From contig CM037878.1 in assembly GCA_021292165.1 (NCBI GenBank), positions 256,357,921-256,421,920 on the forward strand: a DNA stretch of 64,000 nt, written 5' to 3'. The position numbers and the translations under genes were made by a program. Of this stretch, positions 55,243 through 64,000 are shown piece by piece. The notes under the pieces were generated by a model that worked only from the letters and a program-made list of their open reading frames with translations, made no database searches and was not told where the DNA came from. The DNA is from Shinisaurus crocodilurus (taxonomy: Eukaryota > Chordata > Lepidosauria > Squamata > Shinisauridae). How positions within the stretch are numbered: the first letter of the stretch is position 1; the number at the start of each line of letters is the position of its first letter.

Positions 55243-55969
55243 GATAATAGGAAAAACTTTTAATCTCTGAACAGGTACATAATACAAGACACACAAAAAC
55301 CTATGAGCAATAGGGTAATAAAATAACCAAAAATAAATGCATCCAGCTAACCTAACTAGACTGTGTCCTTATTTTATCCAAGTCCCTTCCTAGTAATACC
55401 ACCATGGATCCAGCATTCTCTTAACCAGTTCTCCAGTTCCAGCAGCTCTTTCCTTCCTCTAAGACTTTCTGCGCTTCTTTCTCTGTTCTTTCTCTCTGAC
55501 AGGAATCTCTTTCCTCAAAAATCCTGTTGAACCTCCAGCAAACCCTCAACATTTCCCCCTCTGCACAGACATCCTGACTTCTATACCTCATTATCTTCTC
55601 TTCTTCTGCAGACATCTTGGCTTCATGAGCCTTCTGTAAATTTTTGGCCTTCTGAAGAACCAACATCCTGACTCTAATAATCTGTAACTAAACTTTTGAT
55701 CTTTTGGCTGGTACTGACCAGCACACATACAAAACATAATATCCAAAAAGCAAATATATTCAAAAATGTAAGACAGTTCTCATCCTTCACAGGGACTCAA
55801 TTCACACTAGGACTGTAGAGAAACAGGGCTTAACCCAAAACTTCATGAAATTGATCAAGTAATTCAAGAAGAAACAGTTCATAAAATTGTCCCCATCCAA
55901 CAAATTTGTCCCCAAATTTGTTTTGCAGAATCATCTGATCAATTCATCAGCATCTTTATTTGAAAGTAA
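55243..55969 (-). other. Unidentified sequence with a charged minus-strand frame (55421-55666)
   Basis: The 81-codon frame is rich in E, K and R (e.g. KMSAEEEKIMRYRSQDVCAE) and would form a coiled coil. Sequence on either side is A/T-rich. It may be a retroelement ORF1 or gag remnant. No motif allows naming. Confidence 0.25.
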
Positions 55970-56028
55970 GTTCCATTCAACTCAAAGGGGCTTACGTCTG
56001 ATTAGGCATGCATAGGATTGCATTGCTC
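55970..56028. mobile_element. Harbinger-like mini-element, right half
   Basis: AAGTAAGTTCCATTCAACTC, then GGCTTACGTCTGATTAGGC and GCATAGGATTGCATTGC. Same small family as 50305-50387. A (CA)n tract follows at 56043-56061. Confidence 0.55.
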
Positions 56029-56148
56029 ATCTCTGATTCTCTACACACACACACACACACAAAGCAGTTGTGGTGTTGTAAATCACTGGATTTAGTAAAT
56101 AAATAAATAAACCAATGAAACTAAATCCAGCTCAGCATTAATTATTAA

Positions 56149-56719
56149 CAGTGCCATCCAATGTGGCTGCCTGTAACCCTCCAAGCTTGGAGGACTAAGG
56201 ACATCCAATCGATGACAGAAGGAGTGCAGAGGCAAAAGTCACGTCTGCACTCCTCCCACCCCACAAAACACTTAGATGGCAAATTTTGGGCAACTAAGTG
56301 TTTTGGCCCTACTCACAAAGAGGAAGGGCTGAGGAGCCACCGGGATATGTCATATCCTGATGGAGTCTCACTCCTCCCCTTCCTGCACCCCTGGAATGCC
56401 CACCCAGTGCTGGCTCTGAAGTCAGTCTTCACACACCAGCTGTGAGGGTGGAGGGAGGGTGCTCCAAAGTTGGAGTTCCAGCTCTGACCTCGGAACACCT
56501 TCCCGAGGTCGGAACTGGAACTCTGACCTTTCCTGCGACTGTCATGATCAGGGCTCTCCATCTTGGGTCCCCAGATGTTGCTGGCTTACATTTACCAGAA
56601 TCCCTTGCCTTTAGCCATGCCGGCTGGGTATTCTGGGAGCTGTAGGGCAGCAACATCTAGGGACCCAAGGTTGGAGAGCCCTGGTTTAGATAGTGTCTAG
56701 TGGCCATAGGATTGCACCC
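56149..56719. mobile_element. Harbinger-like element with nested hAT
   Basis: CAGTGCCATCCAATG and CATAGGATTGCACCC ends, TAA at 56146-56148 and 56720-56722. The interior (CTGTAACCCTCCAAGCTTGG) matches 4503-4924. 436 bp without the nested element, the same as 8401-8836. Confidence 0.8.
56549..56683. mobile_element. 135-bp hAT miniature element inside Harbinger
   Basis: CAGGGCTCTCCATCTTGGGT and CCAAGGTTGGAGAGCCCTG are the ends. GTCATGAT/GTTTAGAT flanks agree at 5 of 8. Palindromic core as in 41193-41275. Confidence 0.82.
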
Positions 56720-56839
56720 TAAAGGTAAGAACTTTGCACTGCATAATTCCAAAATTATAGGATCCAATCTCCTATTTTTTTTCCAATTTGAATGAATTGT
56801 GCAAAATATTGATTGTAAAATGTGATCCCCCCCCCCCCG

Positions 56840-58141
56840 CAGAATGTTTATTTGTTGGTTTGTTTTTGTTGCCAAGAATTGGATGAAGAACAGGATAGTA
56901 TGGTGCAATTCATCGGGTATGAATGGACAAAAGCTCAACGCCTTTAAAAGGAAACTTCACGCAGACCTTTTAATGATTTCTAAGAAGTGTTAAAAAGAAG
57001 TATGCAATGAACAAGATTAACATTCTCAAGGACTTATACATCTGGGCATCTGTTTTTGTTGTATGCTTTCCTTTTACTTAAACTCCTATAATGAGGCTTA
57101 GCTACTGATGGTTGAGCAAATAGTCACACAAGATATCTTAATCAAAAGCAGACATCGCTTCTTTTTTTAAAAAAAAAAACCACAGAACAATACCCTGCAT
57201 CCAATTGTTACATTTGGATGTGTTTCTTCACATTCATTTTGACTCCGAGCCTTCAGTAAATACTTCTACCATGTTCTGTAGTTTTTCCTACATGATTGGA
57301 AGGCTTAACTTCCTGGTTTCTATGATTTGCAACACAGATATGCAATTATGCCTATTATAGTACTGCTGCGGAAGGAGGGGCACAGTATACTAAGTTCTTG
57401 TACAAGGCCAAATGCAACAATGGCAGGTTTGTGTGTGATTCATTCCTTCTTGCCCAGAAAAAAACTGAACCCCATACATTTCTTTTAGGTGAGTATACAA
57501 CAGAACTAAAGAAATGGAAGGCCCAAGAATGGGATAAGCATTTAGCCTTATATATAACTACATTGCCTGAAATTGCTAGGCAGGAGCAGAAGGAAAATTT
57601 CTGAGCAGGCTGTGGGCCTGTGGCATGAAGACTCAATGTGTGTTTCAAAAATGGATGCTGTGCTTTAAGTCACTTCCGATACAGGCTACAAAGCGCTTGG
57701 TTTTGTGGCTTCCTGAGGAGGAAGTACTTAGCCAAAGGGAACTCCAAGAGACTAAGCCTGGCCAAGCATGGGGCAGAATTTGCTCTTTCCAGTTATCCAC
57801 CAGCCTAGCCACAAAAACATCAAGCTGTATGATCCATATGTCATTTTTTAAATTAAATTCATTCAGAAATTTCTTGATTAATCCTCCATTATTCCTTTCC
57901 AAATCCCAAGATTCCCCTAAACCTCTAAACCTGGGTGCATTTGTATGCGTGTAATTATGTGAAGCAATTCTAATACAATAGCAACCACTGGAATTATTTT
58001 CAACCCATCTCCCTAGGTTTATTTTTTCCTCACTCAGCATTAAATACCCAGCAGAATGTTTATTTGTTGGTTTTTGTTGCCAAGAATTGGATGAAGAGCA
58101 GGATAGTATGGTGCAGTTCATCGGGTATGAATGGACAAAAG
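56840..58141 (+). repeat. ~90-bp direct duplication at 56840-56933 and 58052-58141
   Basis: CAGAATGTTTATTTGTTGG, then AAGAATTGGATGAAGA and ATTCATCGGGTATGAATGG-like text recur with about four substitutions and one 4-bp indel. Homology starts at CAG and stops at ACAAAAG on both sides. Between them, 57398-57604 and 57625-57954 are short open frames. Confidence 0.85.
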
Positions 58142-58275
58142 CGGTACACCTGCTACAACACAGCCTACAGCACCTCCTGCAGGAACAGGCTGAAATTGAA
58201 TTGCTCAAGAGCTTTGTTCCAAAGCCCATATATCTTATATCATCCAAACTGAGCCTCATGCTGACTGGGACTTAA
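57340..58275 (+). other. Unidentified coding-like fragments
   Basis: A frame ending EIARQEQKENF-stop at 57604 (with LGEYTTELKKWKAQEWDKHL before it) and a second, 58087-58275 (FIGYEWTKAVHLLQHSLQHL..., ending LMLTGT-stop), have amphipathic, glutamine-rich text unlike random sequence. I do not recognise them. They could be exons of a lost gene, a retrogene or a transposon ORF. Confidence 0.25.
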
Positions 58276-58502
58276 AGGAGTTCTTAGTTTCTTGTTCAGG
58301 TGTCCTGCACTATCTGATAAAGCTAGGGCTGTGCTGAAAATTTCTTCCACATTATTTGTTTTGATGTTCTCATTGTACTGTCTAAAAAATGTTCAAAGGA
58401 GAAGAAAATTTCAGAGAAATTCTCATGGGATGGATTCAGGGTTCTTGTGCTTACCTTGCTTATGAGGTGGTTGAGGTGTGTATGTGAGAGAGGAAGAGAG
58501 TG

Positions 58503-58505
<3 letters not shown>

Positions 58506-58547
<42 letters not shown>
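58506..58547 (+). repeat. (GA)n microsatellite
   Basis: About 20 GA units. Confidence 0.95.
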
Positions 58548-58552
<5 letters not shown>

Positions 58553-58744
58553 CTATCATTGTACGTACAATAATCTCTCCAGCAGCCGGCAACCTCCCTG
58601 GCTTCCTACACTTCAATAAAAGCCCAGGGGAAGACATCATGAGGTAACTCTTTTGCCACTGGGCTTTTTGAAATCAGGAAGTGCAGGAAGGCAAGGGGGC
58701 TGCAGGGTAATGAAGAGTTGTGTAATAGAAAGAAAACACATGCA

Positions 58745-58822
58745 CAGCTAAAGATGGACAAATTCTGTCTGTTTTGCTTTCTCCCACATTCAATTATGTA
58801 AATTTCAAGTTCTTTCCATCCC

Positions 58823-58855
<33 letters not shown>

Positions 58856-58905
58856 GAACTGAACTGAACTGAAATTCTTATCCATATGCACCAATGAACT
58901 GCAAA
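58745..58905. mobile_element. hAT-like miniature element remnant with (AT)n
   Basis: TAAAGATGGACAAATTCTGT and TTCTTTCCATCCCGA resemble the 5018 family ends. An (AT)14 tract at 58825-58853 and GAACT repeats follow. Confidence 0.45.
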
Positions 58906-60150
58906 AGATACAGCTATTCCCAGAATGGAGAGGACCATGATGTACCTGCCTGCCATATCGCTGTTAAGGATGAGGAGTCTATCAGAAAATAGAGGTGGCA
59001 ACTCTAATTAAACAGTAATGTGGTTGAATGCACACACAGATTAAAATACAATGGAAAGATATTATCCAAAGCAGGGGTGTAGAACCTCAGGCCCGAGGTC
59101 CAAATCCAGCCCTCCTGGGGTCCCAAACTGAGTCTCCTGGGTCCCCCAGATGGCTATGCCCCAATGTGGTTGTCTGGATCCCAAGAGTTCCCATGAGGTT
59201 GTCTGAATCCACCTTGAGTTTCAGAAACTGTGCAATTCTTTTACAATGGCATGGAAAGTTTTACAGGGACCACTTTTATGGAAAACCACAAAGCTGCCAT
59301 ATTATCTCCCAGGGAGGCTTGTCCTGCCCCAGTAACCCCTTTGGCATCTTCCTCTGCATATTGTCTCCACCTCATTAAAGCTTTAGTTGATGAATTAAAT
59401 ATGTAATACATTAAATGGGCTCCTTTTGTATTGAGGAGCAACGTCCTTGTTCCTGTAGCGTGTGATGCTGTGTATTCTCTTGGGAAGCTCCAGTTTGCCA
59501 CACTAATTGCCCACAGATCCTTCACAGCCAGCATAATTTTCATAGCAGCCAAAGGAAAGCCATATGAAAGCAGCCAAGCCGATTCAAGGAAATTGGCTCC
59601 TCTGCATGTCACCCAGTCAGCTAAATAGTAGCTGTCCATTCCTGTAAAGGTTGCAACCTTTCAGCATCCATCTTAGGACAGTGACCTGAAGGCATGCCGA
59701 CTCTGACCCCAGCTCAGTGCCAGGGCACCGTAATAAACCTAGTTAAGTAACATTGACGAGTTGTATAAATGGAAATATGATAGAGCTAATTCATCCTGCA
59801 TGGCTGTTTCGTGTGCGGATGTGCTGGGCATCGAAATGGGGGAAGTGATAAAGAGGCCGAGGGGCCTCTGCAGGTGGCTACAGAGAGTCCTTACAGAAAG
59901 AAGGCTCAGAAGAGAGAAATAGTGGGAAAAGGACCTGTGGAATCTCCCCCACACAAAGCCAAACTGTATGCACGATGCCCTCACATTGCCGGCAAATGTT
60001 TGCAGCAGTGATGCTGGCAAAACCTGGAATTAGGCGTCTTGTCAGTCAAATCTGCTATGTTTGCAATGCTCACTTGTTTATCGAGCTCGGATGGCTGTCG
60101 AACAAAGTTCGTTCGTTATTCAAACTGAGATTGATTACGAGCATCTAAAG
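58906..60150. other. No gene; hAT-type terminus at 59073
   Basis: CAGGGGTGTAGAACCTCAGG, then CCGAGGTCCAAATCC is a hAT left end without a right partner. The remainder, including frames at 59028-59378 and 59241-59639, is unrecognised. Confidence 0.4.
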
Positions 60151-60205
60151 TTCCTGGAATGACCATGTGATGCACCCTGGTGTGGTCACATGGTCATTCC
60201 AGGAA
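60151..60205. repeat. Perfect 20-bp hairpin with 15-base loop
   Basis: TTCCTGGAATGACCATGTGA and TCACATGGTCATTCCAGGAA are exact complements. The loop contains a further 4-bp pair (CACC/GGTG). Confidence 0.95.
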
Positions 60206-60629
60206 GTGCCTGCTGGGCTGAAACTCCCTCTCTTTCTACAGCTACAGTACTACAAACACTAAAGGGGCTTATCTAAAGCTCTTACTGAACCCCCTTTCAT
60301 GCTTGTACCAAGTGCAGGTGTCTTCACAGAGCAGCATATAGGTGTGAGTCCTCACCTACTGCAGTCGGGACATAGGCAGAGAGGAAGAAATCAGCTCTCC
60401 TCTTCCTTCTTCTAGAGAAGGTGTGAGACTCTGAAGCAGAGGAACACAAATGGCCAATTGTCCCATTTGGAGAAGCTTGGCCCCTTTTGCAGTGGGTCCA
60501 GCCCTCTTCAGGCTGGACACAACATGAAATGGCATTTTCACCCTGCTTCATCTCTGCCAATCCACCTCCAACCTTCCCAAAGCAAAAGAAAAAAAAAATC
60601 CTTACCTTGGGAGAGAAGTAACTGGAGTG
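60206..60629. other. No gene recognised
   Basis: Unrecognised 420 bp. Its last octamer is the left target duplication of the next element. Confidence 0.45.
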
Positions 60630-61440
60630 CAGGACAGGTGCAAGGCAGTTTGGCGCCCTAGGCAAAATCAGATATTTAGCGGCCCCCCTTCCCACTTGAG
60701 CCCTCCCTCCCTCCAGCTCCCTCGGAGCTTACTTTGGAGTAGACCTGTATGGTTAAGCACAGCTGGAACTGCTGGAGGCAAAGCGAGGCACCCCGGCTGA
60801 TCCGGAGCCATTTTGGAGCATGGGTGAAGGAGGGGGGGTGAAAGGAAGGAAGGAAGAAGGGGGAGGCGGTGAAAGAAGGGAGGAAAGGAAGAGGAAAGCG
60901 GCGTGCGAAGGAGAAAGGAAACCACAGAAAGATTATTTTTAAAAAAGATTAAGGGGGGAAGAGGGGGGGAGACTGATGAAAAAGGAAAGAAAGAAAGACA
61001 GAAAGAAAGAGGAACACAAAATGAACTGAAGTAGACCATTGGAGAAGGGGAAAAGACAAAACAGATTAAGAGGAAGGAAGAAAAAATAGACTGGCTGGAA
61101 GGAAGGGGAGATTTTGCCCACCAGCCTCCCATCATTGGCCCCTGCCCGGGAAGGCGAAGGAGGTGTTTGCAGGTGCATCATTCCATTCGCCCACCAGCCT
61201 CCCATCATTGGCCCCTGCCCGCCTCCGCCTCCTCCAGCCTGTCGCCTCTTTTGATGCTGGTTGTGAGGAGGAGCCTGCCTGAAGCTTCAGCGGCGCCAGC
61301 TGGAGACGGAGCCCTGAGGTGGAGGAGAGAGAGGGAGGGGCGCGCTTCTTTCGCCTCCCCTTCCTCGTGTTTCTGGTGCCCCCATTTAGCCTGGCATTCT
61401 AGGCAGCAGCCTAGTTCGCCTAATGATAGCACCGGCCCTG
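60630..61440. mobile_element. 811-bp hAT element, long form of the 165-bp family
   Basis: CAGGACAGGTGCAAGGCAGT and GATAGCACCGGCCCTG ends match 54939-55102. CTGGAGTG flanks both sides exactly (60622-60629 and 61441-61448). The extra ~640 bp interior is G+C/purine-rich and contains CCACCAGCCTCCCATCATTG twice (61120 and 61192). The open frames (60668-61135 minus, 61167-61736 plus) look low-complexity and are not transposase. Confidence 0.92.
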
Positions 61441-62086
61441 CTGGAGTGGGTGGTTGCTTCCATAACAGAGAGAGGCCCCACAAGGCTTCTCCCCAGCATC
61501 CACACTTGGCCCCATGTGTATGGAACTGTCCTCCTTGCCACCTGTTACCCCTTCCTCATCCTCACCCCCAAGTTCACGCTTTCTCTGTTTTGGAAAGGCT
61601 ACAGGACTGGCAGGGAAGGGAAGATCTGTGCTTCAACCAATTGGCTCTTTTTAGCATTCCTGTCTCTTGGGGGTGGGGGGGGGAGAAACATTCAGTTTTT
61701 TCAAGTGTTTGCCAATTGGTTTGCGGAGTGAGCTAGAGGGGTCTCACACATCACTACTTGCTTCCTATCTACCTGGAGTCTAATGGTGTTAGAACAATGG
61801 GGGTGGGTGGGAATTGTGCTAGGAGAATACGCACCTTCAGATCCATCTTGCCAAGTTCAATTTGACCCCCACAAAAGGATCCTTTATCCTTTAAAGGCCA
61901 GTGGAGGAAAGAATTGACCTTACAGAATACAGTCCCTCACATGTACATTCTCATAACCCATTTCCCCTCCATAGGATCCTTTAAACTGCATACTGGGGTG
62001 CATTTTTACTTGTGCTGTGCATACCATTGTGGCATTTAAATGAGTTGTCTTATTTATTTATTTATTTATTTCTATAGGGTTGGATC
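61441..62086. other. No gene; (TTTA)n at 62050-62072
   Basis: Unrecognised sequence with one simple tract. Confidence 0.45.
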
Positions 62087-62212
62087 CAGATTTTGTCATG
62101 CTTGTAATACTCCCATTAAAATCAACGTGACTCAAGTCAGTCATGACTAAATTAAATCCCATTGATTTCAATGGGTCTACTCAAAGCATGACAAAGTCTG
62201 GATCCAACACAC
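62087..62212. mobile_element. Foldback miniature element, 25-bp ends
   Basis: GTTGGATCCAGATTTTGTCA with TGCTT at the left pairs with the complement of AAGCATGACAAAGTCTGGAT with CCAAC at the right, one mismatch in 25. Inside are CAGTCATGACTAA and CATTGATTTCAATGGG palindromes. Superfamily unresolved (Harbinger-like GGGTTGG start). Confidence 0.8.
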
Positions 62213-62261
62213 AGTTTCTTATCCAGCTCTTCTGGGGTTTTGTGGGGGGGGGGGGTTTATA

Positions 62262-62490
62262 GCCATCATGACTAGTAGTTACCAATAGCCTTATCCTCCA
62301 TGAATTTGTCTAAGTCCCTAATCTAGGTTGGTGACCATAGTACTTTGTGCTGTGTGAAGGACTTCCTTTTATCTGTGCTGAATCTACCACCCTTCAGCTC
62401 CATTGGACGACCCCAAGTTCTAGTGACAGAGAAAAACTTCTCCCTTTCCACTTTCTCCACCTTATGCAAAATTTTATATACCACTCACCT
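62262..62490 (-). mobile_element. CR1 LINE 3' end
   Basis: Plus strand ATAGCCATCATGACTAGTAG, then CTTATCCTCCATGAATTTGT and CACCCTTCAGCTCCATTGGA, then AAAATTTTATATACCACTC. Reverse complement of CR1. Confidence 0.8.
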
Positions 62491-63243
62491 TGGGGAAGGA
62501 GTTAGTAGGAAGAGGAGGGCCACACTGGACAGTGTAGTGACAAATTATGCTGATAGCACCTTTTCCTACTGTGGAATAGTGGGCTCCACTCCAAACACAT
62601 TCAGCCCAATGTACTTAAAGCCCCATTTCAGATCTCTGTTCTAAAGCAGCCGGGTATGTGGGAACAATGGGGGGTGACCCCTAGCCTGGTTTAGGTCTAA
62701 TATTGCCAGTGCATAGAGTTTAACTGAGGGGAAGTTCAACTGTACAGGGAAATCAATTGCTTAGCCAAAATGCAATGCTTGGGGTTTGGGGAGGGAGTGT
62801 GCAGGGACTCATATACTCTTTCTTCACTATCTCTTTCTATTGCATTTTATTTTATTTCATGACTGAATGAAAGAGGTATATAAAATAAAATGGCAAGAGA
62901 TAGGTAAAATATTGGAAGCTGTCCAAGCGGCAAAGGAAGGGCTGATTCTCCGCTGGGACCAGAAAGCCCTGGAGCGGAACTCTATTTTACTTTAACTAGG
63001 AGGAGGGGACAGAGTGCTGCTATCCAAGACTGATATAGCCGGACTTCCTTCTTGTCACCAGATAAGTAATGAGTACATTCCAGGGACAGCTCTTGACCCT
63101 GCATGCCTAGAAGTTAGGGAAGCATCCAACCCTGAAGAGAGATTTCATTGTGGGTAATTTGGGAGACATGTAAGGTTTTAACAAAGCTCTTTGTTATAGA
63201 CTGGGGTGGACAAAAGATTATGCTAAGTATGAGAAAGAGAAGA
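62491..63243. other. No gene recognised
   Basis: About 750 bp without recognised features. Confidence 0.45.
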
Positions 63244-63336
63244 GTACAAGCCAAACGGAACTCCCTCTGAAGGGGCCTCCACACATGGGCAGCTTAGTAT
63301 GCAGGCCTTTCAGAGGGAGTTCTGTTTGGCTAGTAC
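63244..63336. repeat. Foldback with ~30-bp arms
   Basis: GTACAAGCCAAACGGAACTC with CCTCTGAAGG pairs with the complement of CCTTTCAGAGGGAGTTCTGT with TTGGCTAGTAC: two mismatches and one bulge around a 30-base loop. Confidence 0.88.
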
Positions 63337-64000
63337 CGTGTCCATGGTGGAGTAGTCTGATGGGCCCCCAGTGGCTGCAGTTGTGGCCGCCGTCTTAGTT
63401 TTCCCACAATGCCATGCCCCCAAAGTTCTGTCATTCTGCAGCATTGTGAGTAAGAAATGGTCACTGCTACAAAGCATGGGAGCCACCATGTTTCTGTGGC
63501 AGTGGCCATTTTTAAAATCCATAATCTACCAAGGCAATTCCCAGGCATTACAATTTGGGAAAACTGAGATGGCATCTGCAACCATGGCCGTTGGGAGTCT
63601 GAGCAGAGGCTCCAATAGGCCCCATTGTTGGCTGGGGATCCCAACAGCTGCCCAAGGATACCTCTAGAGAAAGAGTAGGCCATGTTGTGCCATGTAGGGG
63701 CGGCTTCCAAAATTCTTCCCATCGAAGAAGTTCTGCATTACTTGGTATTGTTTCTGAAGACCGAGGAATTCTCCATTGCCCCTACTTTAATTTCAGAATG
63801 TTGTACAGAGTGCTATGTGTCCACATGGGCTACAGTTTACAATGTGTTGTTTTTTCCAGTTCATTCTTAGCCCCCAGGCAAATGGAGAGATATATTGAAT
63901 GGCACTGGCAGGCAAGAGGAGTGCGGTGATGGCACTACTAGGAGGAGATGGGTGGTGGGACAATTTCACGATAGCTAAATGGACCCAACTTGTTCAGAGG
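63337..64000. other. No gene recognised
   Basis: Frames of up to 130 codons exist on both strands (e.g. 63330-63722 minus) without recognisable motifs. Confidence 0.4.

Noticed and set aside
57645..58259. A 204-codon minus-strand gene
   Set aside because: Low-complexity serine/cysteine-rich text overlapping plus-strand coding-like fragments; no recognisable domain.
61167..61736. A 189-codon plus-strand gene
   Set aside because: It starts inside the hAT element and crosses its end and target duplication, so it cannot be a conserved reading frame.

Overview
The window looks like intergenic or deep-intronic DNA from a squamate reptile (lizard or snake). The call rests on four copies of a Sauria-type SINE (tRNA-like head, RTE-type tail ending in AATAAA repeats), many CR1 3' ends with ATTCTATG/ATGTTCTT-type termini, L2 and L1 LINE remnants, and dense fields of hAT, Harbinger and pogo/Tigger miniature elements. 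I found no convincing host protein-coding exon, no functional RNA gene, no CRISPR array and no operon-like structure. Nearly all open reading frames here are chance or transposon-derived. A few unidentified coding-like fragments are listed with low confidence.

Layout. 1-4.9 kb: a Tigger1-like element inside an unidentified minus-strand frame, an L2 3' end, a foldback repeat, a Sauria SINE and a Harbinger remnant. 5-22.5 kb: hAT miniature elements, CR1 and L2 ends, a 5S rRNA-derived SINE, a 0.7 kb unclassified repeat and pogo elements. 22.5-25.3 kb: L1 debris, one clean 5'-truncated L1 insertion with a 16-bp target duplication, a candidate solo LTR and a long foldback with a 35-bp-arm hairpin. 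27-31.5 kb: hAT and L2 with a nested Harbinger element. 31.7-32.8 kb: diverged internal repeats of unknown origin. 36-38.1 kb: a second 5S SINE and the longest L2 reverse-transcriptase relic. 40.7-46.9 kb: hAT elements, a tRNA/CR1 SINE split by several insertions, a LINE C-terminal fragment and the second copy of the 0.7 kb repeat. 48.7-50.6 kb: a Sauria SINE carrying a CGG run, CR1, and clustered hAT and Harbinger elements. 52-56.7 kb: the most informative nest, with pogo inside pogo, hAT inside a probable solo LTR, two hATs inside one 5S SINE, and hAT inside Harbinger. 60-63.3 kb: a perfect 20-bp hairpin, a long hAT relative and foldbacks.

Nothing here works together as a pathway. What the window does offer is a stratigraphy of mobile elements: target-site duplications (8 bp for hAT, TA for pogo/Tigger, TTA/TAA for Harbinger, 16 bp for L1) let the order of insertion be read directly. 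The strongest candidates for something little described are a SINE joining a 5S rRNA head to a CR1-type tail, a miniature element that looks very close to mammalian Tigger1 (remembered, not searched), a hAT family present in both ~165-bp and 811-bp forms with intact target duplications, and an unclassified ~0.7 kb dispersed repeat. Family names come from pattern recognition and memory; no database search was possible.
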